IMG/VR virus record: IMGVR_UViG_3300044705_000016
Coordinates: 1-46,041 of that record
DNA length: 46,041 nt
From: a virus
Direction: 5' to 3' (one strand)
The notes beneath the pieces are model-generated. The model ran no database searches and was not told where the DNA came from. It saw nothing but the letters and a program-made list of their open reading frames with translations. A program made the position numbers and the translations under genes. Position 1 is the first letter of the stretch. Each line of letters opens with the position of its first letter. Below are positions 12,114 through 19,263 of this stretch, one piece after another.

Positions 12114-13515
12114 GTCCACACGCGAAGGCGTGATCCCAGACCCGGCCGGCAACGTGTTGGTGTTCCCGTTTGTTGATCGCGAGGCTGAGGTCGGCGAGAA
12201 GTATCGCGGACCCGACAAGCGCTTCTGGCAGCGCCAAGGCGGGAAGCGCACGTTCTGGAACGCCGACGTCCTCGACGATCCTGCGCTGCAGGACGGTCGC
12301 ATTCCGCTGATCATTACCGAGGGCGAAATCGACGCACTGACCGCGATCGACTGCGGTTTTCCGCTCACCGTCTCGGTGCCGGATGGCGCGCCTGCTGTGC
12401 CCGACGACCAGCAGCCCGACGATCTGCCGGCCCTCGACATCGGTGCGGACGCCACGGGCAAGTTCGAGTTCATCTGGAATAATCGGGACAGGTTGCAGCG
12501 CATCAAGAGGTTCGTGCTTGCGGTCGACAATGACCGGCCGGGCCAGCGGCTCGCGGCCGAGCTCGTGCGCCGATTATTCGCCTCGCGGTGCTCGTTCGTG
12601 ACCTATCCGGCCGGGTGCAAGGATCTCAACGATGTTCTGCGCGCCGGTGGTCCGGAGAGCGTCACGCGCGTGCTCAACAGCGCCAAGCCGTACCCCGTGC
12701 GTGGCCTCTACCGACTGTCGGAATACCCCGAGCACGAGCCGCTGCAGACGTACACGACGGGCTGGGAGACACTGGACCAGCACCTGCGGCTGTTCCTCGG
12801 CGAGTTCATGGTGGTGACCGGTATCCCGAGCCACGGCAAGAGCACGTGGGTTTTGAACATGCTGGCGAACGCCGCGAATCTACACGGCTGGCGTGCGGCG
12901 GTATTCTCGCCTGAGATGCCGGCCGTGCCACATCTCCGCGGCAAGCTCCGGCGCATCAAAAGCGGCCAGATGAATACCCGCCCCTGGGTCGATTCGTGGA
13001 TCGACGAGCACTTCGTGTTCATCGACGCCGATCCGACAGGGCAGTCCGATCAGGATTTCAATCTGGATTGGATCTTGGACCGCGCCACGGACGCGGTGCT
13101 TCGCGACCACATACAGGTTCTGCTGATCGATCCATGGAACGAGATCGAGCATGCGCGCGGCCGCGACGAGAGCCTGACGGACTACATCGGGCGCTCAATC
13201 CGCGCGCTGAAGCGGTTCGCCAGGCTTCGCAATGTGGCTGTCATCGTGGTGGCGCATCCCACGAAGGAGGTCGGGAAGGACGGCAAAAGCCGTGTGCCGA
13301 CGCTGTACGACATCGAAGGCTCTGCCCACTGGTTCAACAAGTGCGACCACGGCGTGATCGTGTACCGCGAGGCGAGCGGATCGCGCATTTTCGTGGCCAA
13401 AAGCCGCTTCGAGGAGGCCGGCGAACGCGGTGATGTCCGAATGGACTTCGATCGCGACACCGCACGCTTCACTCTACTAGCGCAAGCCGAGCAGCGCGCC
13501 GCGGAGGCGGGATGA
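12019..13515 (+). CDS. T7 gp4-like TOPRIM primase-helicase, 498 aa, without zinc domain
   Basis: Order: start of the RNA-polymerase domain (LGPIGLDFIESRGISVETAVRHGIF), TOPRIM with Glu in LIITEGEIDALTA (~97-108) and the DND motif at 170-172, then a RecA-like DnaB-type helicase with Walker A GIPSHGKST (268-276), Walker B VLLIDPW (~367-373) and VIVVAHPTKEV. It would unwind the fork and, with the zinc domain, prime DNA synthesis. Start chosen at 12019 because GGAGGG lies 8 bp before it. This start gives a zinc-less form like T7 gp4B. No phage DNA polymerase is visible, so the host enzyme is presumably used. Confidence 0.9.
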   Translation: MTKVLGPIGLDFIESRGISVETAVRHGIFTARSTREGVIPDPAGNVLVFPFVDREAEVGEKYRGPDKRFWQRQGGKRTFWNADVLDDPALQDGRIPLIITEGEIDALTAIDCGFPLTVSVPDGAPAVPDDQQPDDLPALDIGADATGKFEFIWNNRDRLQRIKRFVLAVDNDRPGQRLAAELVRRLFASRCSFVTYPAGCKDLNDVLRAGGPESVTRVLNSAKPYPVRGLYRLSEYPEHEPLQTYTTGWETLDQHLRLFLGEFMVVTGIPSHGKSTWVLNMLANAANLHGWRAAVFSPEMPAVPHLRGKLRRIKSGQMNTRPWVDSWIDEHFVFIDADPTGQSDQDFNLDWILDRATDAVLRDHIQVLLIDPWNEIEHARGRDESLTDYIGRSIRALKRFARLRNVAVIVVAHPTKEVGKDGKSRVPTLYDIEGSAHWFNKCDHGVIVYREASGSRIFVAKSRFEEAGERGDVRMDFDRDTARFTLLAQAEQRAAEAG

Positions 13516-13549
13516 GCGAGCATAGAAAATATCATCATAGGAGGCATTC

Positions 13550-14386
13550 ATGCTGAATTTTGTGCCGAATGAGACTAATCGCGGCGTCGACAAGGTTCGT
13601 CGCTATGGCTGGACGGTGAGCGACAAGCCCGGCGTCTTCAAGATGATCGCGAAGACGGCCTTGCGCCTTGATCACGAGGCCTACCAGCGCGAACAGCGTG
13701 AGGCCAAGAGCGTCAGAATGGCCGGCGAGTGGTCGTGGGTCGCTTGCGGAGCCCTCACAGTCGCTGCACGCAAATCTGGCGTGACCGTCGAGTTCTACGT
13801 GATCGACGGTGGACATCGGCTTCTAGCCGCCCTGAAGCGGTCGGACATCGCCGCCCTGCCGTGCATGGTATTCGAGGTAGGTGATGTGCGAGGTGAAGCT
13901 CACGGCTTTCTCCAAGCCAATACGGAACGCAAGCCAATCACCTCACGGGATCGGTTCCGCGCGCTTGTCACCACGGGGGACGAATGCGCGGCCTTCGTTC
14001 GGGATCTGCTCGACAACGCCAATCGTAGCGAAGTCGGGGAGGGCAATTCAGCGCGCTGCTTCACCGCTCTGTTGAAATTGGCCGCCGCGAAGCGGGAGGA
14101 GCTCACCCGCCTCTGGCCGATTATCGATCACCTTTGCCGTGGGCAAGCCATCCACAATCATCTTCTGCGAGCGATGGTGTACGTCGAGTCTCACATGCCG
14201 GAAGGCGAGAGCTTGACTGACGCTCGCTGGCGCAACCGCCTGATCTCGGTGGGGGTGGACGCGCTGGTCGAGTCCATGAATAAGGCCGCGGCCTTCCGGG
14301 CAAAGTCTGGCGAGCGAGTATGGGGCGAGGGCATTGTTCAGCGCCTCAACCATGGCCTCCAGAACAAGCTGGTGCTCCGGCCGTGA
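13550..14386 (+). CDS. ParB-like (DUF6551-type) protein, 278 aa
   Basis: Residues ~45-110 (YQREQREAKSVRMAGEWSWVACGALTVAAR...VEFYVIDGGHRLLAALKRSDIAALPCMVF) show the ParB/Srx N-terminal fold with the signature DGGHRLLAA in place of DGxHRxxAA. The remaining ~160 residues are helical and include FLQANTERKPITSRDRFRAL. Related phage proteins are unassigned; some ParB-fold proteins bind CTP or act as nucleases. GGAGGCATTC precedes the ATG. No ParA partner. Confidence 0.8.
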   Translation: MLNFVPNETNRGVDKVRRYGWTVSDKPGVFKMIAKTALRLDHEAYQREQREAKSVRMAGEWSWVACGALTVAARKSGVTVEFYVIDGGHRLLAALKRSDIAALPCMVFEVGDVRGEAHGFLQANTERKPITSRDRFRALVTTGDECAAFVRDLLDNANRSEVGEGNSARCFTALLKLAAAKREELTRLWPIIDHLCRGQAIHNHLLRAMVYVESHMPEGESLTDARWRNRLISVGVDALVESMNKAAAFRAKSGERVWGEGIVQRLNHGLQNKLVLRP

Positions 14387-14607
14387 TGCAGCGGCGATCA
14401 CTCCTCACCGGCGTGGTCGCCTCGATCACGCGATGCCACGTGTGGCATGAGTTGCCATTCCTAGGCCGACTAAGGCAGCGGTTCGGGTTTCGGTGGTGGC
14501 GCGCGTCGCCTGAGGATCTGAGGTGCTACCCGCACTGCTTGCTCTGGATATTGGATGTGCGGATTGGCGTCTGCACCGTCATCATGTGGCGAGAACGCCA
14601 TGGCTGA
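14386..14607 (+). CDS. Small hypothetical protein, 73 aa
   Basis: MQRRSLLTGVVASITRCHVWHELPFLGRLRQRFGFRWWRASPEDLRCYPHCLLWILDVRIGVCTVIMWRERHG: rich in Trp, Arg and Cys, with a possibly membrane-associated C-terminal segment (CLLWILDVRIGVCTVIMW). The ATG overlaps the ParB-like stop (TGATG) and the gene overlaps the next by 8 bp. No family. Confidence 0.55.
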   Translation: MQRRSLLTGVVASITRCHVWHELPFLGRLRQRFGFRWWRASPEDLRCYPHCLLWILDVRIGVCTVIMWRERHG

Positions 14608-15238
14608 GCCGCAGCGCTTGGCGGTGGTGTTGAGCGATGATGATCTCTCGGCGCTGTGCCGGGCGCAGGCGGCGGCGCTGCGCGTGACATACGGCACGCT
14701 CGACCGATACTCGGGATTCACCGAGGGCTTCTGGTCGAAGAAGCTGCAGACGGACACGTCGTCGACCGGCAAGCGCACATCGAAACGCGGTTGGAGCTCG
14801 GAGTCGTTCCAGGCATCACCGGCAGCATTCTGCTTCAAGCTGATCGCGGTGCACGACCCTGAAGCCGAAGCGAAGTTGCGCGCGTGGATGGAGCAAAGGC
14901 TCGAACAGCCCGCCGGAGCGTCATCCTTACTCATCGCCGGTACGAAAGAAGCCGTGGTTTTTCGATTTTCCCGCAAATACATGCGGAAATTGAGCCGTTC
15001 TGCAGCCCGCGCTCGCAAGAATATCCCAAGGTGGAAACGCAAGCAGATGGCACGCAAAGCCAACCGCGCGCGCAATGAGAAACTGTCAGCCAACCGTCGG
15101 CGCGAGATAGCGAAAGCGGCCACAGAGGCACGCTGGGAGCGCGTGAGGGCTGAAACCTGTCAAGCCCTCGGCGACGCACCCATCGCAATCGCAAAACCCA
15201 CGAAATCATCGGGGAAAATGGCCATATGCTCAAAGTGA
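14600..15238 (+). CDS. Hypothetical protein with very basic C-terminal half, 212 aa
   Basis: MAEPQRLAVVLSDDDLSALCRAQAAALRVTYGTLDRYSGFTEGFWSKKLQ... contains an HTH-like stretch near the start. It then has ACYK-poor strands (AFCFKLIAVHDPEAEAKLRAWMEQRLEQP) and an extremely Arg/Lys/Ala-rich helix region (residues ~135-190, FSRKYMRKLSRSAARARKNIPRWKRKQMARKANRARN...). The tail suggests nucleic-acid binding. Function not recognised. End of the replication block. Confidence 0.65.
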   Translation: MAEPQRLAVVLSDDDLSALCRAQAAALRVTYGTLDRYSGFTEGFWSKKLQTDTSSTGKRTSKRGWSSESFQASPAAFCFKLIAVHDPEAEAKLRAWMEQRLEQPAGASSLLIAGTKEAVVFRFSRKYMRKLSRSAARARKNIPRWKRKQMARKANRARNEKLSANRRREIAKAATEARWERVRAETCQALGDAPIAIAKPTKSSGKMAICSK

Positions 15239-15360
15239 GCACGAAAAGCGGCCATCGCTGAAACAAAACGTGTGCTACGCTCAACGCATTCCACAGTGAG
15301 CGCGACCAGCGCGAACGAGGACCGCGCAGCCGAGCAAACGCGAGGCGAGGCAGGCCTGAC
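15239..15360 (+). other. Short gap, nothing firm
   Basis: 122 bp, AT-poor towards the 3' end. A TACGCT hexamer near 15278 could serve as a -10 for the two small genes that follow, but no matching -35 is clear. Confidence 0.25.
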
Positions 15361-15474
15361 ATGAACACCGACGATCCCACCCAAAAGGCCTTCGCCGATC
15401 TCAAGCGGATCAACGCACTGCCCGAGCCACAACGCAGCGTGGCGCTCGACGCGGCCCGCCGAAGGCGCAGATGA
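15361..15474 (+). CDS. Small protein, 37 aa
   Basis: MNTDDPTQKAFADLKRINALPEPQRSVALDAARRRRR, a single amphipathic helical region with a five-arginine end. GAGGCAGGCCTGAC precedes the ATG, and its stop overlaps the start of the next gene (ATGA), which supports translation. No known family. Confidence 0.5.
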   Translation: MNTDDPTQKAFADLKRINALPEPQRSVALDAARRRRR

Positions 15475-15599
15475 GCACGGCAGTCATTGCAGGGATCAGC
15501 GCCGCGATCGGCTATCTCATCTTGTTCGCCGCCCTCGATTACGGCTTCGCATGGGCTCGTCAGCGAGATCGCCGAGACATCTTGCAGACATTCGAGTGA
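15471..15599 (+). CDS. Small membrane protein, 42 aa
   Basis: MSTAVIAGISAAIGYLILFAALDYGFAWARQRDRRDILQTFE: one membrane helix (~4-24) followed by a charged cytoplasmic-type tail. Coupled by ATGA to the preceding gene. Last gene of the early plus block. Confidence 0.5.
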   Translation: MSTAVIAGISAAIGYLILFAALDYGFAWARQRDRRDILQTFE

Positions 15600-15854
15600 A
15601 ACGCGCAGATGATCTCGTCAGTAGCGCAGCACCGATAACCGGCTGTTCCGCTATACGGAACGCCAACCATTTTATCCACATGGTGAGTTCGAGCGCGGTC
15701 ACGACACATGACGGCTGGCTCCGAGCTAAGTGGTTGATTCCAAACGCATCTGTGCATCACTCGGCATATCGAACAGGTACGCCGCACAGCTGGCCGCGAG
15801 CCAGGCGCAACGTGATCGCTGGCGCAACCGTTGAAATCGTTGATGAAATAGACC

Positions 15855-15875
15855 GGGGTGGGGTGGGTGTGGGGG
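15855..15875 (+). other. G-quadruplex-type motif
   Basis: Four G-runs on the plus strand, GGGG-T-GGGG-T-GGG-TGT-GGGGG, with loops of 1-3 bases, about 130 bp before the small terminase gene. It meets the usual G4 consensus and stands out from the surrounding mixed sequence. Confidence 0.6.
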
Positions 15876-15960
15876 AGGAACTGCCGCCGCGGCCCGATCG
15901 CGACATCCCCTCTCTTTTTCGCGCCTTCTCCTGAAATCACAGCCGGTTGGCGAAAGACCC

Positions 15961-15995
15961 GGTGCGTTGCTGGACCGGGGGTGTGTGCCAATAAC
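15961..15995 (+). promoter_or_regulatory. Late promoter motif P1 (partial), ahead of terminase
   Basis: GGTGCGTTGC matches the first ten bases of the late motif. AATAAC at 15990-15995 could be the -10, with the ATG at 16004. The motif is flanked by CCCGGT/ACCGGG arms (15958-15963 and 15974-15979). Weakest of the six copies. Confidence 0.45.
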
Positions 15996-16003
15996 CGTGA
16001 CCT

Positions 16004-16519
16004 ATGGACGGCGATCCTGAAACTTACGGGCCTGCGATGCTGGCGCTGACGGAGAAGCAGCAGCGGTTTGTGCTGGCGATGGCGGCTGATCCGTTCGGGA
16101 ACCAGACGAAGTGGGCGCGGGCGGCCGGCTACCGGAACAGCGAAGGTGGGATGCGGGTGAAGGGGCACAATCTGTTCCACGACCCGAAAATTCAGGCTGC
16201 GGTTCAGGAGTTTGGGTCGAGCGCGCTGAAGACGCTGGGGCCGATGATTGCGGCGGCCGGGATGTTGCGGATCGCCCGGAACCCGAAGCACAAGCAGCAC
16301 TTCAAGGCGCTGGAGGCGATCGCCAATCGGACCGGGATGCACGAGACGACCGAGCACAAGGTGACGGTCGACCACAAGGATCGGAGCCCGAAGGGGCTCG
16401 AGCAGCGGCTGACGCGCGCGCTGGAGCGGCTGCAGAAGCTCGGAAGGCTGCCGCCGGACATGGCGGCGCGGCTCGCCCCGCCGGTCGACGCCGAGTTCAA
16501 GGTGGTCGATGGCAAGTGA
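16004..16519 (+). CDS. terS: Terminase small subunit, 171 aa
   Basis: MLALTEKQQRFVLAMAADPFGNQTKWARAAGYRNSEGGMRVKGHNLFHDPKIQAAVQEFG is the Terminase_2-type N-terminal HTH (residues ~13-70) that binds the packaging site. A helical oligomerisation region follows, and a C-terminus (GRLPPDMAARLAPPVDAEFKVV) that would contact the large subunit. Overlaps the large subunit gene by 11 bp. Start 16004 has no good ribosome site; the in-frame ATG at 16037 is an alternative. Confidence 0.85.
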   Translation: MDGDPETYGPAMLALTEKQQRFVLAMAADPFGNQTKWARAAGYRNSEGGMRVKGHNLFHDPKIQAAVQEFGSSALKTLGPMIAAAGMLRIARNPKHKQHFKALEAIANRTGMHETTEHKVTVDHKDRSPKGLEQRLTRALERLQKLGRLPPDMAARLAPPVDAEFKVVDGK

Positions 16520-17963
16520 CGATCTTGCCGCCTTTGCGGCCATGGTGGAGGAGGTCGAGCGCGAAGCCGACCTTGCGACCTACGAGGGCCGGGTCCTCTC
16601 GTTCGAGCCGTATGCGAAGCAGGTGCAGCATCTCGGGCTTGGGCGGACGCGGCGCGAGCGGCTGCTGATGGCCGGCAACCGGCTCGGCAAGTCCGAGACC
16701 GGGGCTTACGAGGCAGCGATGCACCTGACGGGGCGCTACGACGACGCGAAGGTCCCGTGGACCGGCCGCCGGTTCGATGGCCCGACCAAGGGGTGGATTG
16801 CCGGGGTGACGTCGCTCGACGTCCGCAACGTCTGCCAGACCAAGCTGTGCGGCCAGTACGGCGTCCAGGCGATGTTCGGCAGCGGGATGATCCCGAAGGA
16901 GGACATCGTGGACGTGTCGCTGGCGCGCGGCGTGACCGACGCCTACGACACGATCCAGGTCCGGCACGTCTCCGGCGGCATCTCGGTCGCCCAGTTCAAG
17001 TCCTACGAGCAGGGGCGGGAGAAGTTCCAGGGCGAGGGCCTGGACTGGATCTGGCTCGACGAGGAGCCGCCGCTCAACGTCTACAGCGAGGCGCTGACCC
17101 GCATCGGCGAGCGCGACGGGCTGCTGTGGATGACCTTCACGCCGCTCGAAGGGCGGTCGGACGTCGTGATCCGGTTTCTCGACGAGCCGAGCCGCGACCG
17201 GGCGGTCACCACGATCACGATCGACGAGGCGCCGCATATCACGCCGGCCGCCAAGGCACGCATGCTCGATGGCTACCTCGACCACGAGCGCGAGGCGCGC
17301 GCCCAGGGCGTGCCGATGCTCGGCTCCGGCCGAATCTTCAAGTCGCCGGAGAGCGCGATCATCGAGCCGGCGATCGAGCAGGTGCCGCTGTTCTGGCGCA
17401 AGCTGTGGGCGATCGACTTCGGCATCGGGCATCCGTTCGGCGCGGTGCTGCTCGCCTGGGAGGAGCCGGACGGCGCCGACGTGATCCATGTCCTGCACAC
17501 GATCCGGATGCCGGACGCCCTGCCGATCGTCCACGCCGCGGCGATGAAGGCGGTGGCGGCCGAGGTGCCGGTGGCCTACCCGAAGGATGGCGACGACCGC
17601 GAGAAGGGATCCGGCGAGCCGCTGGCGAAGCTCTACCGGGCGCACGACCTCAAGATGCTGGACAGCTACGCGGAATGGGAAGCGGGCGGCATCTCGACCG
17701 ACGCCGGCATCGAGGAGTGGGACGCCCGCGAGAAGACCGGCCGGCTCAAGGTCGGGGCCCATCTCGCGGACTGGCTGGAGGAGCGGCGGTTCTACCACCG
17801 CAAGGACGGCAAGATCGTCAAGATCAAGGACGACCTGATGTCGGCGACGCGCGTCGGCCTGATGGCGAAGCGCTTCGCGCGCGCCGTCCCGCTCGGCAAG
17901 TCGGTCGCCCGGCGCCGCAACGACGGCATGGCGGCCGGGGTCGACTTCGACGTCCTCGCCTGA
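16509..17963 (+). CDS. terL: Terminase large subunit, 484 aa
   Basis: DNA-packaging motor. ATPase domain with Walker A AGNRLGKSE (~55-63), Walker B GLDWIWLDEEPP (~176-187) and the coupling motif WMTFTPLEG (~204-212). Nuclease domain of RNase-H fold, with the first acidic residue in LWAIDFGIGHPFGAVLLAW (~299-317) and a later Asp in KIKDDLMSATR. Typical length. Belongs to the Terminase_6 type common in BPP-1-like podoviruses. Start overlaps the end of terS. Confidence 0.93.
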   Translation: MASDDLAAFAAMVEEVEREADLATYEGRVLSFEPYAKQVQHLGLGRTRRERLLMAGNRLGKSETGAYEAAMHLTGRYDDAKVPWTGRRFDGPTKGWIAGVTSLDVRNVCQTKLCGQYGVQAMFGSGMIPKEDIVDVSLARGVTDAYDTIQVRHVSGGISVAQFKSYEQGREKFQGEGLDWIWLDEEPPLNVYSEALTRIGERDGLLWMTFTPLEGRSDVVIRFLDEPSRDRAVTTITIDEAPHITPAAKARMLDGYLDHEREARAQGVPMLGSGRIFKSPESAIIEPAIEQVPLFWRKLWAIDFGIGHPFGAVLLAWEEPDGADVIHVLHTIRMPDALPIVHAAAMKAVAAEVPVAYPKDGDDREKGSGEPLAKLYRAHDLKMLDSYAEWEAGGISTDAGIEEWDAREKTGRLKVGAHLADWLEERRFYHRKDGKIVKIKDDLMSATRVGLMAKRFARAVPLGKSVARRRNDGMAAGVDFDVLA

Positions 17964-17982
17964 TGTTCCACGTGAAACTGAC

Positions 17983-18020
17983 GGTGCGTTGCCGCAAAAG
18001 GCCACTGGCGCGAGCCTGAC
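17983..18020 (+). promoter_or_regulatory. Late promoter motif P2
   Basis: GGTGCGTTGCCGCAAAAGG at 17983-18001, followed 17 bp after TTGCCG by GAGCCT and then an ATG at 18021 that opens only a 23-codon frame. It looks like the same cassette as the later copies. The first real gene begins at 18101. Confidence 0.65.
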
Positions 18021-18054
18021 CATGCCCTCCATGGGCGACGCCTCCCTGACTTTC

Positions 18055-18087
18055 GGCCGGCTGTCCCTTTGTCCGGCCGGCCCTTTT
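18055..18087 (+). terminator. Possible hairpin terminator between P2 and the next gene
   Basis: GGCCGG (18055-18060) pairs with CCGGCC (18073-18078), followed by GGCCCTTTT. The stem is short and the T-run brief, so it may be a weak terminator or a mere GC-rich repeat. Confidence 0.35.
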
Positions 18088-18100
18088 GCATGAGGAACGC

Positions 18101-18391
18101 ATGCCGACACCCCACGAACACCTGCGCGCCTTCGAGGACGAGAAGCTCGGCGAGGACTGCGAGCGCCACGAGGGCGCGGTGGAGAAGGGCAGCGGGTCCC
18201 GATTCAGCGAGATGAGCGCGACCGACAAGGCCCGCCACGCCGCGCTGGAATATCTGATCGAGGCCGAGGCGCTGGTCGGACGGGCCCGCGCGGGTCTCGA
18301 CGCTGCGATCGCCAATCACGCATCCGCGGCGGCGCGTGCCGGCGTCGAGATCGAACCGGAAGAGCCGGCCGACGAGGACGAGGAGGACTGA
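18101..18391 (+). CDS. Acidic head-module protein, 96 aa
   Basis: MPTPHEHLRAFEDEKLGEDCERHEGAVEKGSGSRFSEMSATDKARHAALEYLIEAEALVGRARAGLDAAIANHASAAARAGVEIEPEEPADEDEED: helical, ending in a strongly acidic tail. Located between terminase and portal; unassigned structural or assembly factor. Confidence 0.7.
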   Translation: MPTPHEHLRAFEDEKLGEDCERHEGAVEKGSGSRFSEMSATDKARHAALEYLIEAEALVGRARAGLDAAIANHASAAARAGVEIEPEEPADEDEED

Positions 18392-18395
18392 CGCC

Positions 18396-18797
18396 ATGGT
18401 CACCAAGACGCCCGCCGAGCTCGCCGAGATGCGCGCCGATGTCGAGGCCGGCAAACTGCCAAAGAACGCCATCGAGCAGTATTACGCCGGCGAGGAGAAG
18501 GCCGTATTCGGCCACGACGTGAAGCACGACCGGCACAAGAACCCGATCGAGCAGGGCATCGGCTCGCCCGGCCATGAGACCCTGAATCATTTCAAGGCGA
18601 TCCGCACCTACGAGGGCGAGGACGCCTACCACGCGGCCTGCGCGCAGCACTGGAAGGACAATCCCGAGCACGCCGCGAAGCTCAAGCTGCCCAAGGCCGC
18701 GCCGCCCAAGCCGGCCGCCGCCGGCAACTCCGAGATCGAAGCGCTCAAGGCGCAGATCGCCGCGCTCGAGAAGCTGATCAAGGCCAAGGCGAACTGA
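18396..18797 (+). CDS. Hypothetical head-module protein, 133 aa
   Basis: MVTKTPAELAEMRADVEAGKLPKNAIEQYYAGEEKAVFGHDVKHDRHKNPIEQGIGSPGHETLNHFKAI...ends with a coiled-coil-like helix (EIEALKAQIAALEKLIKAKAN). Conserved-looking phage protein without a named function; starts 4 bp after the preceding stop. Confidence 0.7.
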   Translation: MVTKTPAELAEMRADVEAGKLPKNAIEQYYAGEEKAVFGHDVKHDRHKNPIEQGIGSPGHETLNHFKAIRTYEGEDAYHAACAQHWKDNPEHAAKLKLPKAAPPKPAAAGNSEIEALKAQIAALEKLIKAKAN

Positions 18798-18799
18798 CC

Positions 18800-19009
18800 A
18801 TGGCAGCGATCGGGATGAGCGTCCCGGGCGCTACCGATCTGCTCGGCAGCGCGCTCGGCAACCAGGTGGCCGGCGAATCCGAGGACGAGCGCCGCCGCCG
18901 GCTGCTTGCGATGCAGCAGAACAAGCTTCTGCCGACCTCGACGCCCGGCGCCTCTGCGCTCGGCCTGTCGTCGACCGGATACAGCGTGGCAGGGGGACTC
19001 GGCCGGTGA
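18800..19009 (+). CDS. Small head-module protein, 69 aa
   Basis: MAAIGMSVPGATDLLGSALGNQVAGESEDERRRRLLAMQQNKLLPTSTPGASALGLSSTGYSVAGGLGR. A Gly/Ser-rich N- and C-terminus surrounds a charged helix (EDERRRRLLAMQQN), as in small proteins found before the portal in BPP-1-like phages. Function unknown. Confidence 0.65.
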   Translation: MAAIGMSVPGATDLLGSALGNQVAGESEDERRRRLLAMQQNKLLPTSTPGASALGLSSTGYSVAGGLGR

Positions 19010-19263
19010 GTTTCAAGCGCGAATTCAAGGACGCCCTGGTCACCCCGCCGTTCGGCATCGTGCCGGGCCCGCAGGCGCGCCGGCTGACCAGCGGCAATAA
19101 CCTCGACGGCACGTTCTGGCTGGAGATCGAAGGCGTTCCGGGCCGGATCAACCTGCGGCCGGCCGAGGTCGAGATGATCTCGCTCGCGTGGCTGCGCGCG
19201 CTCGGCCACACGATCGACGAGGTCCCCGCGCTCGCGGAGGTCGGAGTTGGCCGGAATAACTGA
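19006..19263 (+). CDS. Hypothetical protein before the portal, 85 aa
   Basis: GTG start overlapping the previous stop (GTGA). MSFKREFKDALVTPPFGIVPGPQARRLTSGNNLDGTFWLEIEGVPGRINLRPAEVEMISLAWLRALGHTIDEV: a beta-rich middle followed by a helix. No family named. Overlaps the portal start by 17 bp. Confidence 0.65.
   Translation: MSFKREFKDALVTPPFGIVPGPQARRLTSGNNLDGTFWLEIEGVPGRINLRPAEVEMISLAWLRALGHTIDEVPALAEVGVGRNN

Larger units (their letters stand above)
15600..16003 (+). other. 404-bp non-coding region ahead of the terminase genes
   Basis: No convincing gene. Holds a hairpin (15641-15664: GTTCCG CTATA CGGAAC, extended past a bulge by GGC/GCC), a G-quadruplex-type G-run (15855-15875) and a partial copy of the late promoter motif (15961-15970). 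The spot beside the small terminase gene is where a packaging start site often lies, so cos/pac function is plausible but unproven. Confidence 0.5.

Noticed and set aside
9466-15599. A phage DNA polymerase or RNA polymerase gene
   Set aside because: None of the frames shows polymerase motifs; replication appears to rely on the primase-helicase plus host enzymes, and transcription on host RNA polymerase.
16497-18110. A 537-codon minus-strand frame over the large terminase gene
   Set aside because: Antisense of terL, which has clear Walker and nuclease motifs.
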